A DNA stretch of 64,000 nucleotides, from positions 111,818-175,817 of the forward strand of contig MNCI01008036.1 of NCBI GenBank assembly GCA_015680685.1. The letters are read 5' to 3'. The number at the start of each line of letters is the position of its first letter. Within the stretch, counting starts at the first letter, position 1. Of the stretch, positions 54,291-64,000 are shown in pieces. Position numbers and translations under genes: made by a program. Under the pieces are notes generated by a model. The model was not told the origin of the DNA. It saw only the letters and a program-made list of their open reading frames with translations, and did no database searches. The stretch is from Gnetum montanum. Lineage: Eukaryota; Streptophyta; Gnetopsida; Gnetales; Gnetaceae.

Positions 54291-56200
54291 AATGAGCTAG
54301 GAAAAATTTGATGCTGGATACCTTTAATATTTATCTTTCATTATAGAGAAGTCACCTCGTCTATGACCAACTCGTGAGTTGTATCTAATCAAATTCCACA
54401 CTTATGACTGTCACTCATAAGTAAAATCATGAATTTTCATCCTAACTTCTAATATTAAATTTAAGAATGAAAATTAATTATTAAATCAAACTAAAATCAT
54501 AAATAGAAGCATACATCTCAAGGATCACAAGGGAGACTTTGCCTTATTTGCAATTCTACCTTACTATCTTCACAATGCAGCAACCTTGACAGCTCTACAA
54601 TGGACTCCAATAGTCACCACAAGGCTCAACAAATCCTTTTTCAATAATTTTTAAGGAAAATTTACTTCAACTTGATGTGGTTTTTTCTTGGGTATTGATT
54701 CCTCTTCTTCTTATTCTATATCCCAATACAATGTGGAATATGTTATTTATACTCTACAATGTACAACAATGTTTAAAAATAAACCTTATAATAATAGGTT
54801 GATACAATGCCAATCCATGATAATAGGTGCAAATGCAAGGTTGGGCATCCTTATATCTTAAATTAACATGGAATCTATGGAAGTGATGGAAGAGGCATGC
54901 GACATGGACGATTGAGGCAATAGAATTCATGTGGGAGGTGGCCTTTCTCCTCTATCTTTTATTATCTGTAGATGTAGATGTAGATGTTGTAATGTGATTT
55001 TTGGTGGCAAAGCTTCTATGTTCAATGTCTTGCTCCTGCTTTTCCATGGATGATATGACCTTTATGCAACCATCCCATTGTCCTAGAATGGTGTTGTACA
55101 TTCCAAACATCAACAAATTTGCAAGCGTCTAAAGAAATTTGAAGACCGTTTTACCAGAGGTTGTATCCCTTTATTATTAGCTTGATATATTTGAACAAGA
55201 ATAAGGCAAACAAGCTACCTCATCCACTCTCCATGGCCTTTATGCATTATCAGAGATCAGCCCAAGAGAACCTTGCACAACAGAAGCTTGTTGCTGCCTT
55301 TGATGTAGATTCCTTACATGCTCTTAGAGGCATATGTGGCAAAGTAGATTTCCTAACCAAACATGTCTTATGATTTTCAAGTGGGAGATCATTGGTTCCA
55401 TGGAATAGCATCTACGAGGGGCTCATAAGGTTAAGCAAGTCTTTGTGCACTCTTGGAGAAACTTAAGCTAAAGCATGGGTGATCGAACCCTTTTGATTTT
55501 GGTATTGATGGGCACAATCCCATACTTTATCTAGATAAATTTCTCCCTGTGATCCTTGACCTACAAAAACTCAGCAGTAGTGTCTCCTTCTGAGTCAATT
55601 TCTAGGCATTGCCCATCTTGCAATTCCTTGTCCACCTACTCCTTGCTAAGCTCCTCAATTACCAATTTCAGATGCTCCACCTTTTCTACAATCTCCTTTA
55701 TTTTCATCTATCATTGCTAGTTGAACTTCTCCTTTTGGATTTCTATGCAGACTTTGCAAAGGTTGGGTTTGCAATCTTGGCAACATTGTAGCTAGCAAGG
55801 GTGTCCATAGTCCAACATTTTCTAGAACTACTTAACTGAAAGAATGGCAAAATATTAGGAGAAGTATCTAATTGCCTTGAGGATGGAACATAAGTAAGGA
55901 AATAATCATTTTCGCAACATATATAACTCTACTATGGAATCCTTTCACAAAGGCATTAGAATTGAAGAACTTGAATGCTCACACAAAGTTGAGCATGTTG
56001 TCAATGAGAGGCCATCCCAAATCCCTTGGTAGTGACACTTGAACAACCAGCCATTCACATGCTTAATTACATGCCATTGGTATTGCAGATGCACTTATGA
56101 CCACTAGTGTAGTGGGTGGGTGTTGGTGTGTTTGGTGAAGACGATGGAGGCACAAATGTTCATTGTTGTTGCTCATTGACTAAGGCACAATGCTCTTTGG
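54291..56200. other. Unassigned region
   Basis: No LTR, domain or RNA gene is identified. On the minus strand 55560-55760 gives a charged, possibly coiled-coil stretch (KEIVEKVEHLKLVIEELSKE), and 54900-55150 gives a further 60 or so residues with few stops. These could be a decayed retroelement ORF or a host pseudogene; I cannot say which. Confidence 0.4.
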
Positions 56201-57108
56201 CACCTACAATCACTACCCTAATTCTAAAATATAATGTTTATATATAATATAATTGTAACCATATTAATATAATATATAATGTTTTTATATAATACATTTA
56301 AGTAAACTAAAATAAACATTGATTAACAATATAAAATCAATTAAAATGCATGTCTTTGACAAGAATACTTATTTAAAAACTAAATCAATTTGGGCTTTAA
56401 GACAACCCTTGACTAGCCTAGTGCTTGGCCATAAAGATGAAAATAAAATAAAATAAATAAAATAAAACATTAATAGATGTGCAACTATAAACAAAATAAA
56501 ATTATGCTATTGTTATTCCAAGATATTCTTTTAGGCTATACATTTAAAAACATGTAGATATTTAACAAGAAAAAGATCATAACAAAACAAAAATTATTTT
56601 TTCCATTGTTCAAATGTCCAAATATGTATTTGCTAATTAAGTACATATGCCTATTTCTCTTTTGATAATAAATTATTATTCTTGGATATGAGTCCACATA
56701 TAACTTAGTTAAGAAGGCCCTACCTAGGATTAAATGGGCTTAACATCACCTCACAAGGTCTACTTTGTTAGGTGTAAGAATGTCTTATAAATTCAAGGTT
56801 TAAACCTTTCCTATGATTTAAGGATATGAGATGCATTACTTACATCTAATTTATTTCCTAACTTATTCTTGGTTGAGCTTCCAAGTTGGTTATACCCTTC
56901 TATCATATCCTTTATTAATTGGTTAAACCCCACTAATTAAACTAAGCTATGTAATATACCTAGGTTAATTAGCAAAGATAAATTATTAAAAGGAAATATG
57001 GTCAAAGGATATACCAAAAGCAAAAATTTCTTGGGGTTTTATATATCTAGATGACTAAAAGGATATCAAAGATAATGGGTGAATGGGTGTTAGTATCCAT
57101 CATTTGCC
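56201..57108. other. AT-rich region, possible LTR K
   Basis: Low-complexity AT runs (56220-56290, 56440-56470). It ends gggtgttagtatccatca right before a primer-site-like sequence, so part of it may be an LTR. No start or TATA box could be fixed. Confidence 0.3.
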
Positions 57109-57109
57109 A

Positions 57110-57128
57110 CCATTGTAGGGATCTCGAG
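57110..57128 (+). promoter_or_regulatory. Possible tRNA-Asp primer site
   Basis: TTGCCACCATTGTAGGGAT after a CATCAT context as in the other elements. It matches the tRNA-Asp complement at about 12 of 18 positions, with several transitions and a one-base gap. No gag follows, so chance is possible. Confidence 0.3.
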
Positions 57129-58164
57129 TCAAAAGAAAGCCCATGCACAAAAGCACCTTGAGTCAAAAAGAGATGATCATGTAAAACAAAAATAGGAAGA
57201 TAACTTTAAAAAATGAAAAAGAGGAATAGAAAAAGACAAAAACAAGGTAGAAACAAAAGCAAAAATAAAATAATAGTTTAAGAAGTACAAAGAAACAAAA
57301 GCAAAGTAACTAAATAATGGAGTAAGAGGAATGATTAGAAGTGAAGGTGCCTATTAAGATATCAACTATGGCGGAGTCACTCCTTCACTACCAGTGTTAT
57401 ACCCTAGTTCCAAGGTACTGGCATTGTGATTAGATTGGTAATTGTTGCCTAACCCTTAAACACTCTACTTATAGAAGGGGGTTCTTATGGGATGCTTAAA
57501 ATTGTAAGCTTGGAGCATCACCCCAACTAAAAGGTTTTTGTGGGAGTAGGGCTTGGATCGTGATTGAAGGTTCTTGTGGGGCCATTTTTTCTTTTTTCTT
57601 TTCTTACTTTTTTTTCATCATTTTTTTCTTTATCTTTTTTCTTTTATTTTCTTTTTTTGGAAAGAAATTTAATATCTTACTACCTTCAATCATGAGGTTC
57701 TTGTGGAAGCCAAATTCATTTTATAAGGGTTGCTTACATGGCACTAATTTTGCTTGATATCTCTAAATGCCTTTACCACCAGAAAAACTAGGTCCAATAT
57801 AACACACCCTTTTCACCTTAGTGACTCATCTAAGTAAGTATTTAATAGAAACCAAACGCTAATAAGCATTATCCAAAACTAAGCTATTTAGCCACTTTGA
57901 CTTATGAACATTATACTTAAAGAATATTGTTTAAAAAAAATAAATTTTATTATGTGTAAGACACTTATCAATTTAAGGCTCACACTTAGTTAGATTTTGG
58001 GTTTAAACCTGCCTATTGCAAGGTAGGAGGAGTTGTCCTTCTCCTTTGCATTCTAAACATGATGCTACTAAATTCTTTATAGTCCCAACTAATAATAGAA
58101 GATACTATTGCCCTCTACATTTTTCAAGGTAGAAGTTGTAGATTATAAATACTTCTTTATTAGT
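57129..58164. other. Non-coding region between possible LTR K and integrase of L
   Basis: A-rich on the plus strand at 57180-57330 and T-rich at 57575-57660. The phrase ggttcttgtgg recurs at 57560 and 57688. It may be the 3' internal part of L (minus) or interior of K (plus). No coding domain was seen. Confidence 0.35.
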
Positions 58165-59650
58165 TTACTGTATGACATAAGAGTCTTTTTGAGGGGTATG
58201 TTTAAGACCTAATACTTCTAATGGATTGTTATCATGAAATTTATTAGTAGTGGGATAAGTTGGGTCACTTAGCTCTACTAGTTCATCTTCTCTGACTTCC
58301 TCAATGTGATGTTGATAGTATAACTTAAGCCTTTGTCCATTGACTAAGAACGTAGTTGAGGAATCGTCAATAGATGATATGAGAACACTTTCATTATCAT
58401 GAGGTTGAACAACTAAATAAGGGCCTTTCCACTTAGCTGTTAACTTCCTTGGAAATTTATATAATCTCACATTGTAGAGAAGAACTTTACCACCTATAGA
58501 AAAGTGTTTTTTAAAGAGACTTTTATCATGTAAGGTTTTCATTTGTTTTATTATAATCTTTTGTTTATCAAGAGCATGTAGCCGTATTTTGTCAAGTTTG
58601 TGAAGTTGGTTGATTCAAGCAACTTGATTCATGTCTTCATCAAAGTTGAGTTGTTGGGCTAACCTAAGAGATTAATATTTTAGTTGAACCGGTAATAAAC
58701 AAGTGAGTATTGTAAACTTGGTTTATAAATAATTCTATAAGCCCAAAGTGCATCTTGCAATTTTTAGACCAATCCTTCCCTTTAGTACATCTAGTTTTTG
58801 TTAATATATTCAAGATAATTCTATTAGCATCCTCTACTTGGCCATTTGTTTGAGGATGATAGGCAGTAGCTATCTTTTGTTGGATACCATAAGACTTAAG
58901 GAATTTTTCCATGATTTTATTGACAAAATGGGTTCCTTGATCACTAATGATTACCTGTGAAGTTACAAAATGTTTTAAAATATTTTCTCTAAGGAATGCT
59001 ACAACTACCATAACATCATTTATTGGGATGGCTTTTACTTCTATCCATTTGGTGACATAATCTATATAAATAAAAATGTATTAACATCCATTAGATAGTG
59101 GAAATGATCCTAAAAAGTTTATACCCCACACATCAAATGGTTATATTATTAAAACTGGTTTTAAGGGCATTTCATGTCTTTTTGTTATGGCTCCCTTTCA
59201 TTGACATTTATCACACTCTCGCACATACTTATGTGCATATTTAAAAATTGAGGGCCAATAAAACCCACTTTGAAGGATTTTGATAGCAATACATTTGTTA
59301 TCAAAGGAACCACCCCCTAAATCATCATGTCATATTTTCTATTAAAGTGGCCACCCCCAAAATCATCATAGTGCATTTGCTATCAAAGTGGCCATCCCCT
59401 AAAATTGGTTTTAAGGGAATTTCATGTCTTTTTGTTATGGCTTCCTTTTGTTGACATTTATCACACTCTTGCACATACTTATTTGCATATTTAAAAATTG
59501 AGGGCTAAAAAAATCCACTTTGAAGAATTTTGATAGCAGTACATTTGCTATCAAAGTGGCCACCCCCTAAATCATCATGACACATTTGTAGAATTTCTTG
59601 TTGTTCATTCCCAGCCACACATCTTGTTACTATGTTATCTTTACATATTT
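58165..59650 (-). pseudogene. Element L integrase
   Basis: Zinc domain (GGGHFDSKCTAIKILQSGFY, YVRECDKCQ) near 59150-59330 in one copy and again at 59400-59580; core with FDVWGINFLGSFP, YIDYVTKWIEVKAIP, VIISDQGTHFVNK and TAYHPQTNGQVEDANR (58664-59011). The C-terminal frame 58165-58542 has KTLHDKSLFKKHFSIGGKVL, FPRKLTAKWKGPYLV and FLVNGQRLKLYY. The first and second catalytic Asp (INF context, SDQG) are partly kept: the first D of WGIDF is N. Broken by frameshifts and a tandem duplication. Confidence 0.88.
59151..59579 (-). repeat. Tandem duplication inside the integrase zinc region of L
   Basis: The segments 59151-59329 and 59401-59579 are about 90 percent alike at an offset of exactly 250 bp. 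The 71 bp between them hold two further copies of a 35-bp piece (ctatcaaagtggccacccc). Since 250 is not a multiple of three, the frame is lost. Confidence 0.85.
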
Positions 59651-59849
59651 GATAGAGATACAAACTACTCCAAATGTACCTAGATATGATGCATAAGAAA
59701 GGTTTCTTTTCTTTCTTAGTCCAATTGCTAGGGTTTTCAAAGTGGCTAGATAGCTGGCTATATCAGCAAACCAAGGATCGTTTCTTATAAAAAAAGTTCA
59801 TTAGAAAATTCATCATGAAAGACTCCTTATGTTCAATTCTCATCGATCA

Positions 59850-60260
59850 TTTCTAGCCTGGAGTATTTGCTACTACATTTTCCCCACCTCTTTTATCTAA
59901 AATATCTAGGTCAAATTCTTGGAGTAATAAACACCATCTCATTATTCTTGCATTTTTTATTTTTTTGTTAGCTAAGAATTTAGTGGCTGAATTATCAATA
60001 CATACTCTAGTTTTATATCCTATTAAATAATGTCTAAATTTATCTAAAGAATATACAATGGCCAATAATTCTTTTTATATGGTTGTATAATTTACTTAGG
60101 CTTAGTCTAGACTTTTGGATACATAATAAATCACTTTTGGTTTATTATCAATGTATTGTCGTAAAACTACCCCTATTGCGGTGTCACTAGCATCACACAT
60201 GAAATCAAATGGATAATCCAAATTAGGTGCATTTAATATAAGGGCTATGGTTACTCTTTT
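59850..60260 (-). pseudogene. Element L RNase H
   Basis: MAIVYSLDKFRHYLIGYKTR, VCIDNSATKFLANKK and LLLQEFDLDILDKRGGENVV (59853-60065), preceded by a KVIYYVSKSLDxA-like stretch with a stop. The TDH of the family block is IDN here. It reads to the NTPG end, where the family has VADHLSR. Confidence 0.85.
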
Positions 60261-60291
60261 TTTCAATTTCAAGAATGCTTCTTGACAGTCA

Positions 60292-61090
60292 TTAGTCCAA
60301 ACAAATGAAGCATTTTTTTTCTAAGAGCATGTATAATGATTTAACAATTTTTGAAAAGTCTTTGATAAACCTCCTATAACACCCAGCATATCCTAGAAAA
60401 GATTGAAGAGTTTTTAAATTAGTTGGAGCTAGAAGTGTAGATATGACTCTTACTTTCTCATTATCCATCCTTATCCCATCTTTAGAAATAACATGTCCTA
60501 ACACTATGCCACTTGTAATCATCAAGTGACTCTTCTCTCAACTTAATTTTAAATTTTTATTAATACATCTATCTAAGACATGTTCAAGATGTTGCAAAGT
60601 TTCATCATAAGTATTCCCATAGACTAAAAAATCATCCATAAAAACTTCAACATAATCTTCTAACATATCAGAAAATATTGAGATCATGGCCCTTTGGAAA
60701 GTAGCTAGTGCATTACAAAGGCCAAAAGACATTCATCTAAAAGCAAAAGTTCCATAAGGACATGTAAAGGTTATTTTATGCTAGTCTTCAAGGGTAATGG
60801 AAACTTAATTATATCCACTAAACCCATCTAAATAATAATAATATTCATGTCCTTCTAACTTTTCTAGAATTTGATCTATGTATGGTAACGGAAAATGGTC
60901 TTTCTTTGTATTTTGGTTTAACCTTCTATAATCCACACAAACTCTCCATTTTCCACCTTTTTTTGGAACTACAGTAATGGGGCTTTCACATTCACTATCA
61001 TCTATTGGATAAATAATTCATTCTTTTCAAAGTTTTGAAATTTCATATCTAACAATTTGTTTTAAGTCTCTATTAATTCATCTTGCGGGG
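60292..61090 (-). pseudogene. Element L reverse transcriptase
   Basis: From the N-terminus: KKGGKWRVCVDYRRLN-like and LPYIDQILEKLEGHEYYYYL-like blocks with stops (60820-60970), MSFGLCNALATFQRAMISIF (60732), EVFMDDFLVYGNTYDE with the catalytic FMDD at about 60633, then IVLGHVISKDGIRMDNEKVR and FLGYAGCYRRFIKDFSKIVK. Frameshifts at about 60735 and 60535 separate the pieces. The clade is Athila/Tat. Confidence 0.9.
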
Positions 61091-61605
61091 ATTCTTATTG
61101 GTCTTACATTTTCCTCTAGATAGATATGATGTTGGCAAATGTTGGGTGAGATTCCTTGGTGAAGGTTCTCATAACTCCATGTAAATGCCTCAAACTTGCT
61201 ATGCAAAACTTCTAATAATTTTCTTTCTTACTCATTAGTAAGTTGGAAATTTATTATTAATGGTTTATTTTGATCTAGAAAGACATACTTTAGGGTACTA
61301 AGTAGTTCTTTAAGATCTAAGGAATCTTTATTTGAAGGTTGAATTATTTTTTCAATATTGCCCAAGCCCAAATTCAAAATCTAGCCAAGAAGATCTTGTT
61401 GTTCCTTAGTTGAGGGATCTAAAGGTCCTTACTTAAAATTATTTAACACTCAGGTTTCCCTATCTTATGTCATTGTCAAAGTGGGTAGAGTCTAGAGAAT
61501 TCTTGCTTCCTTCAAGTCTGCATCTTCTTTTACCTTATCATATATATTTAGTGTAAAAGTAAGATTAGCAAAGGAGAGTTGAAGTTGCCCTTACCTACAA
61601 TTAAT

Positions 61606-61977
61606 TTATGCATCAATTGTTCTTAACCAAGATCTACCTAATATAATAGGAAAACAATCAAGAACTTTTACTTCCAAAACAACAAAGTCAATTGGATATT
61701 TTCCTTTTTCTACCTCAATTATCAAGTCCTCTACTATTGTAATTGATTTAGCATTTGATCCATCAACCAATAATATTGTCATGTTTACTCCTTTGATATC
61801 CTTAATATTAAGCATCCTACCCATTTCAAGAGGCATGATATTAATGTTGGCTTCTAAATCCAATAAGGCATTATTTATCACTCGGCCATTTATTTTGATT
61901 GGGATGGTAGGAACTCCTAGATCTTCATATTTTGTACTCTCATAACTTTGTATAAGTTGAGAAAGATTATCAACCAA
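61606..61977 (-). pseudogene. Element L protease
   Basis: An open frame of 123 codons: TIPIKINGRVINNALLDLEA (active DLG has become DLE), NINIMPLEMGRML, VDGSNAKSITIVEDLIIEVE and CFPIILGRSWLRTIDA. The stretch before it (61980-62160) has FPKQLQEDF, FSELYLHIPLAQVIKNTPIY and AKYLMKL, a segment typical of Athila/Tat polyproteins. Confidence 0.88.
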
Positions 61978-62099
61978 ATAAACTTATTTAGGGATTTTCT
62001 CCTTTCTTTTTCTAGTACCTAATTTCATTAAGTATTTAGCATAAATAGGTGTATTTTTTATGACTTGTGCCAAAGGAATATGTAAGTATAATTCACTAA

Positions 62100-63855
62100 A
62101 TAGTTTTTTGAGATGGGCTTTCATTAAAAAATCCTCTTGTAATTGTTTAGGAAAACGAGGTAAAACTGATTGTCTAGAGAATAGCAGTTTTTCTCTTTCT
62201 CTAGTTGGTTGATCTTCCTCATCTAATACTTATGGCTGTACTTCTTCTTGTGTCCCTACCTTCTGAAATCTCACCTTCTTTTAGGGTTTAGGTTCAATTG
62301 TTTTTCCACTTCTTATAGTAATGGAATGTAATTGCTCTTTTCCTTTTCTTTAAGATGTGGGATTGTGTTTAGGTTGGAATAGTAACTTATTTTTAGTTAG
62401 GTCCTAAAATCTTTTCCTAGTCTCACTCATGAATTATTTACTTTCCTTGATGAAGGAAGTAAGGCTTTGGGTGAATTTATCCAAGTGTTCATTCATTGGA
62501 TTTTTGAATGGCCTAAAATTATTTTGAGGATACTATTGTGGGTAAAATGGTCATTGAGGAAATCTCATTGTTGGTTGGCTCTTATATTGTTAAAAAGCTT
62601 TCATTGACTCTTGCATTTCCTCTTGATAATATAACAAGGTTGGACAGGTTGTTTGGTCATGTTAGCAGCTACCACAAATGTTGCATATTTCACTTTGAAT
62701 TACATGAGCTTGTTTCTTAATCAATTGTGCCAACTCATTTACTTTTCTATTTAACTATTCTATTTGTTGGGTCATGCCTTGTATAATGTTGGATTTTTAC
62801 CAACATTTACTTTCATCTACTAACGAGTTAACATTTTGCCTACAATAAGGTAATAAGCATTCTACAAATATTTGAATTAATTAATGGGCTGGGAATCCAT
62901 GGTTTGGATTCTTTAAGCATAATCCTTTAAATATATCAAAAGTAATCTCATAGTCTTCATCCTCATGTTGCATAAAAGGCATTAATTATTTCCTTAATGA
63001 GTACAACCTATCATTAGAAAGAAATCTTTGTAGGAAAGCATTCTTAAACTCATTCCATTAACTAATTTGTATTTTAAGGGTTTGTAGCCAAAAATCAGCT
63101 TTGTCCTTTAAGGTTAATTAAAATGAAATCATCTTAGTTATGTTCCCACTTTGGGATGCTAACAAAGCTAATGTTGTTTCAAATTCTCTTATGTGGGTAA
63201 CTGGATCCTCATCATTTGTCCCCTTAAAGATAGGTAATAAGTGAATATTTTTAACCTCTACATCTCTTCCTTGTGGAAAAACTAATGGGCCTTGAGGTAT
63301 GTTGGATGCTCTTTAATTGAATAACTCTCCAAGGGTTTGTCTTGGATTGGGTTGACCAATTGTAACATTGGAACTTAAAATCCCAAGGGAGAATGGTATT
63401 GAACATAAGGAAAATGGGGGAGGTTTATGGTGTGAAGATGATCCCATTGTATAAGTAGAGTTTACTATTGGGGTTACTATAGGACCTAGTATAGAAATAG
63501 GGATTGGTGGTGAAGTTTTTAAATTCAAAGTGCTTATTGGTTGGGTAGTTTCTCCAATTATGGTTACATAAGTTGATATTGGGATAGCATTTTGAAACCT
63601 TGCTCTTATAGTTGAACTCATGGTTGATATTGTAGTGATGGAAGTATCAAATAGAGGATTAACAAATATGGAAAAATTATGTTATGTTTGTTCTTTGGAA
63701 TTTTTCTTTGTCAAAGGGGGAGAATAATTAGAAATTGACTGTATCGGTTCCTCTTGGTTTTGTTTTTGATTAATTCTTGTATGTTTATAAAGACTAAGAG
63801 TGCTCCTAGAAGGTTGAATTTGTGTTGGTTTCTTTGGTTGCTTTGTTGGGTTCAT
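62100..63855 (-). pseudogene. gag: Element L gag
   Basis: ATG at 63855 (MNPTKQPKKPTQIQPSRS). A Pro/Ser/Thr-rich N-terminal part (63313-63621) is followed by the capsid core at about 62870-63200: LTLKDKADFWLQTLK, WNEFKNAFLQRFLSNDRLYS and FKGLCLKNPNHGFPAH. The zinc knuckle at 62640-62690 reads CNICGSC.HDQTTC, spacing CX2CX4HX4C with one stop. This is standard spacing, unlike the elements A to J. Confidence 0.82.
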
Positions 63856-64000
63856 TTAACAAGAATACTTCATTGGCACATTCAAGGGTTATCATTTCTA
63901 AGATTTTACAAACTAATTTAATAACTCCTACTATTATGGCTTTAATTACAACTTTTTAAACAGTTTCAGTTGGTTGTCTGAGAAGAGGAGTTGATTCCTA

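Larger units (their letters stand above)
58165..63999 (-). mobile_element. Element L: Athila/Tat-clade Ty3, gag to integrase, 5' end off-window
   Basis: Minus strand, domains in Ty3 order: gag (63855 down to about 62100), protease, RT, RNase H, integrase ending at 58165. It differs from A to J: its gag has a standard CCHC knuckle and its protease and RT are clearly a separate lineage. LTRs are not identified; the 5' LTR and PBS lie beyond the window. Confidence 0.85.

Noticed and set aside
57560-57757. Hydrophobic 65-codon open frame
   Set aside because: It is created by a T-rich run; no similarity to any element ORF.

Overview
This window is nuclear DNA of a large-genome, repeat-rich vascular plant. 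I cannot name the species. Almost everything recognisable is a decayed LTR retrotransposon, and I see no intact host gene, no cellular tRNA or rRNA gene and no CRISPR array. The plant assignment rests on Ty1/copia, Ty3 Athila/Tat-like and chromovirus (Reina/Del-like) protein domains, a tRNA-Asp type primer site, an L1-like LINE fragment and tRNA-derived SINE copies. Reading frames carry many stops and frameshifts, so all coding entries are pseudogenes. Two N-gaps (26510-26981, 49348-49761) and two single Ns (about 20767 and 20957) show this is scaffolded assembly.

Layout. 1-566: end of a Ty3 LTR. 567-1309: SINE copies around a LINE reverse-transcriptase fragment. 1310-34695: one minus-strand Ty1/copia element (3' LTR 1310-1790, 5' LTR from 34623) cut into four pieces. 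Its insertions are element A (2458-9524, minus), a composite block (9569-23289: B plus, C minus, chromovirus D plus) and element E (25695-34053, plus). 34696-37226: three stacked LTRs (F, G, H). 36339-42048: element H (plus). 42049-49347: element I (plus), inserted in the 3' LTR of H. 49762-54290: LTR end and internal region J (plus). 54291-58164: poorly recognised, AT-rich. 58165 to the right edge: a larger Athila/Tat-clade element L (minus), with gag, protease, RT, RNase H and integrase; its 5' end lies outside the window.

A, B, C, E, F, G, H, I and J look like one Ty3 superfamily. They share LTR ends TGATGA...TCATCA, a primer site derived from tRNA-Asp, a terminal polypurine tract, and where kept a gag with an unusual short zinc-knuckle-like motif and a second ORF (ORF2) whose ATG follows a 3' splice-acceptor-like sequence. 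Only C carries RT/RNase H/integrase remains. I and J keep gag-protease only; A, E and H have gag joined to the same C-terminal peptide with protease and all of pol missing. The simplest reading is a family with an autonomous (C-like) form and at least two non-autonomous forms mobilised in trans. This, with the possibly spliced ORF2, is the most interesting content of the window.

Relative ages from nesting: the copia element is oldest; A, the B/C/D block and E inserted into it; LTR F entered the copia 5' LTR; G sits in F, H in G, and I in H. Element I has similar LTRs and is among the youngest.
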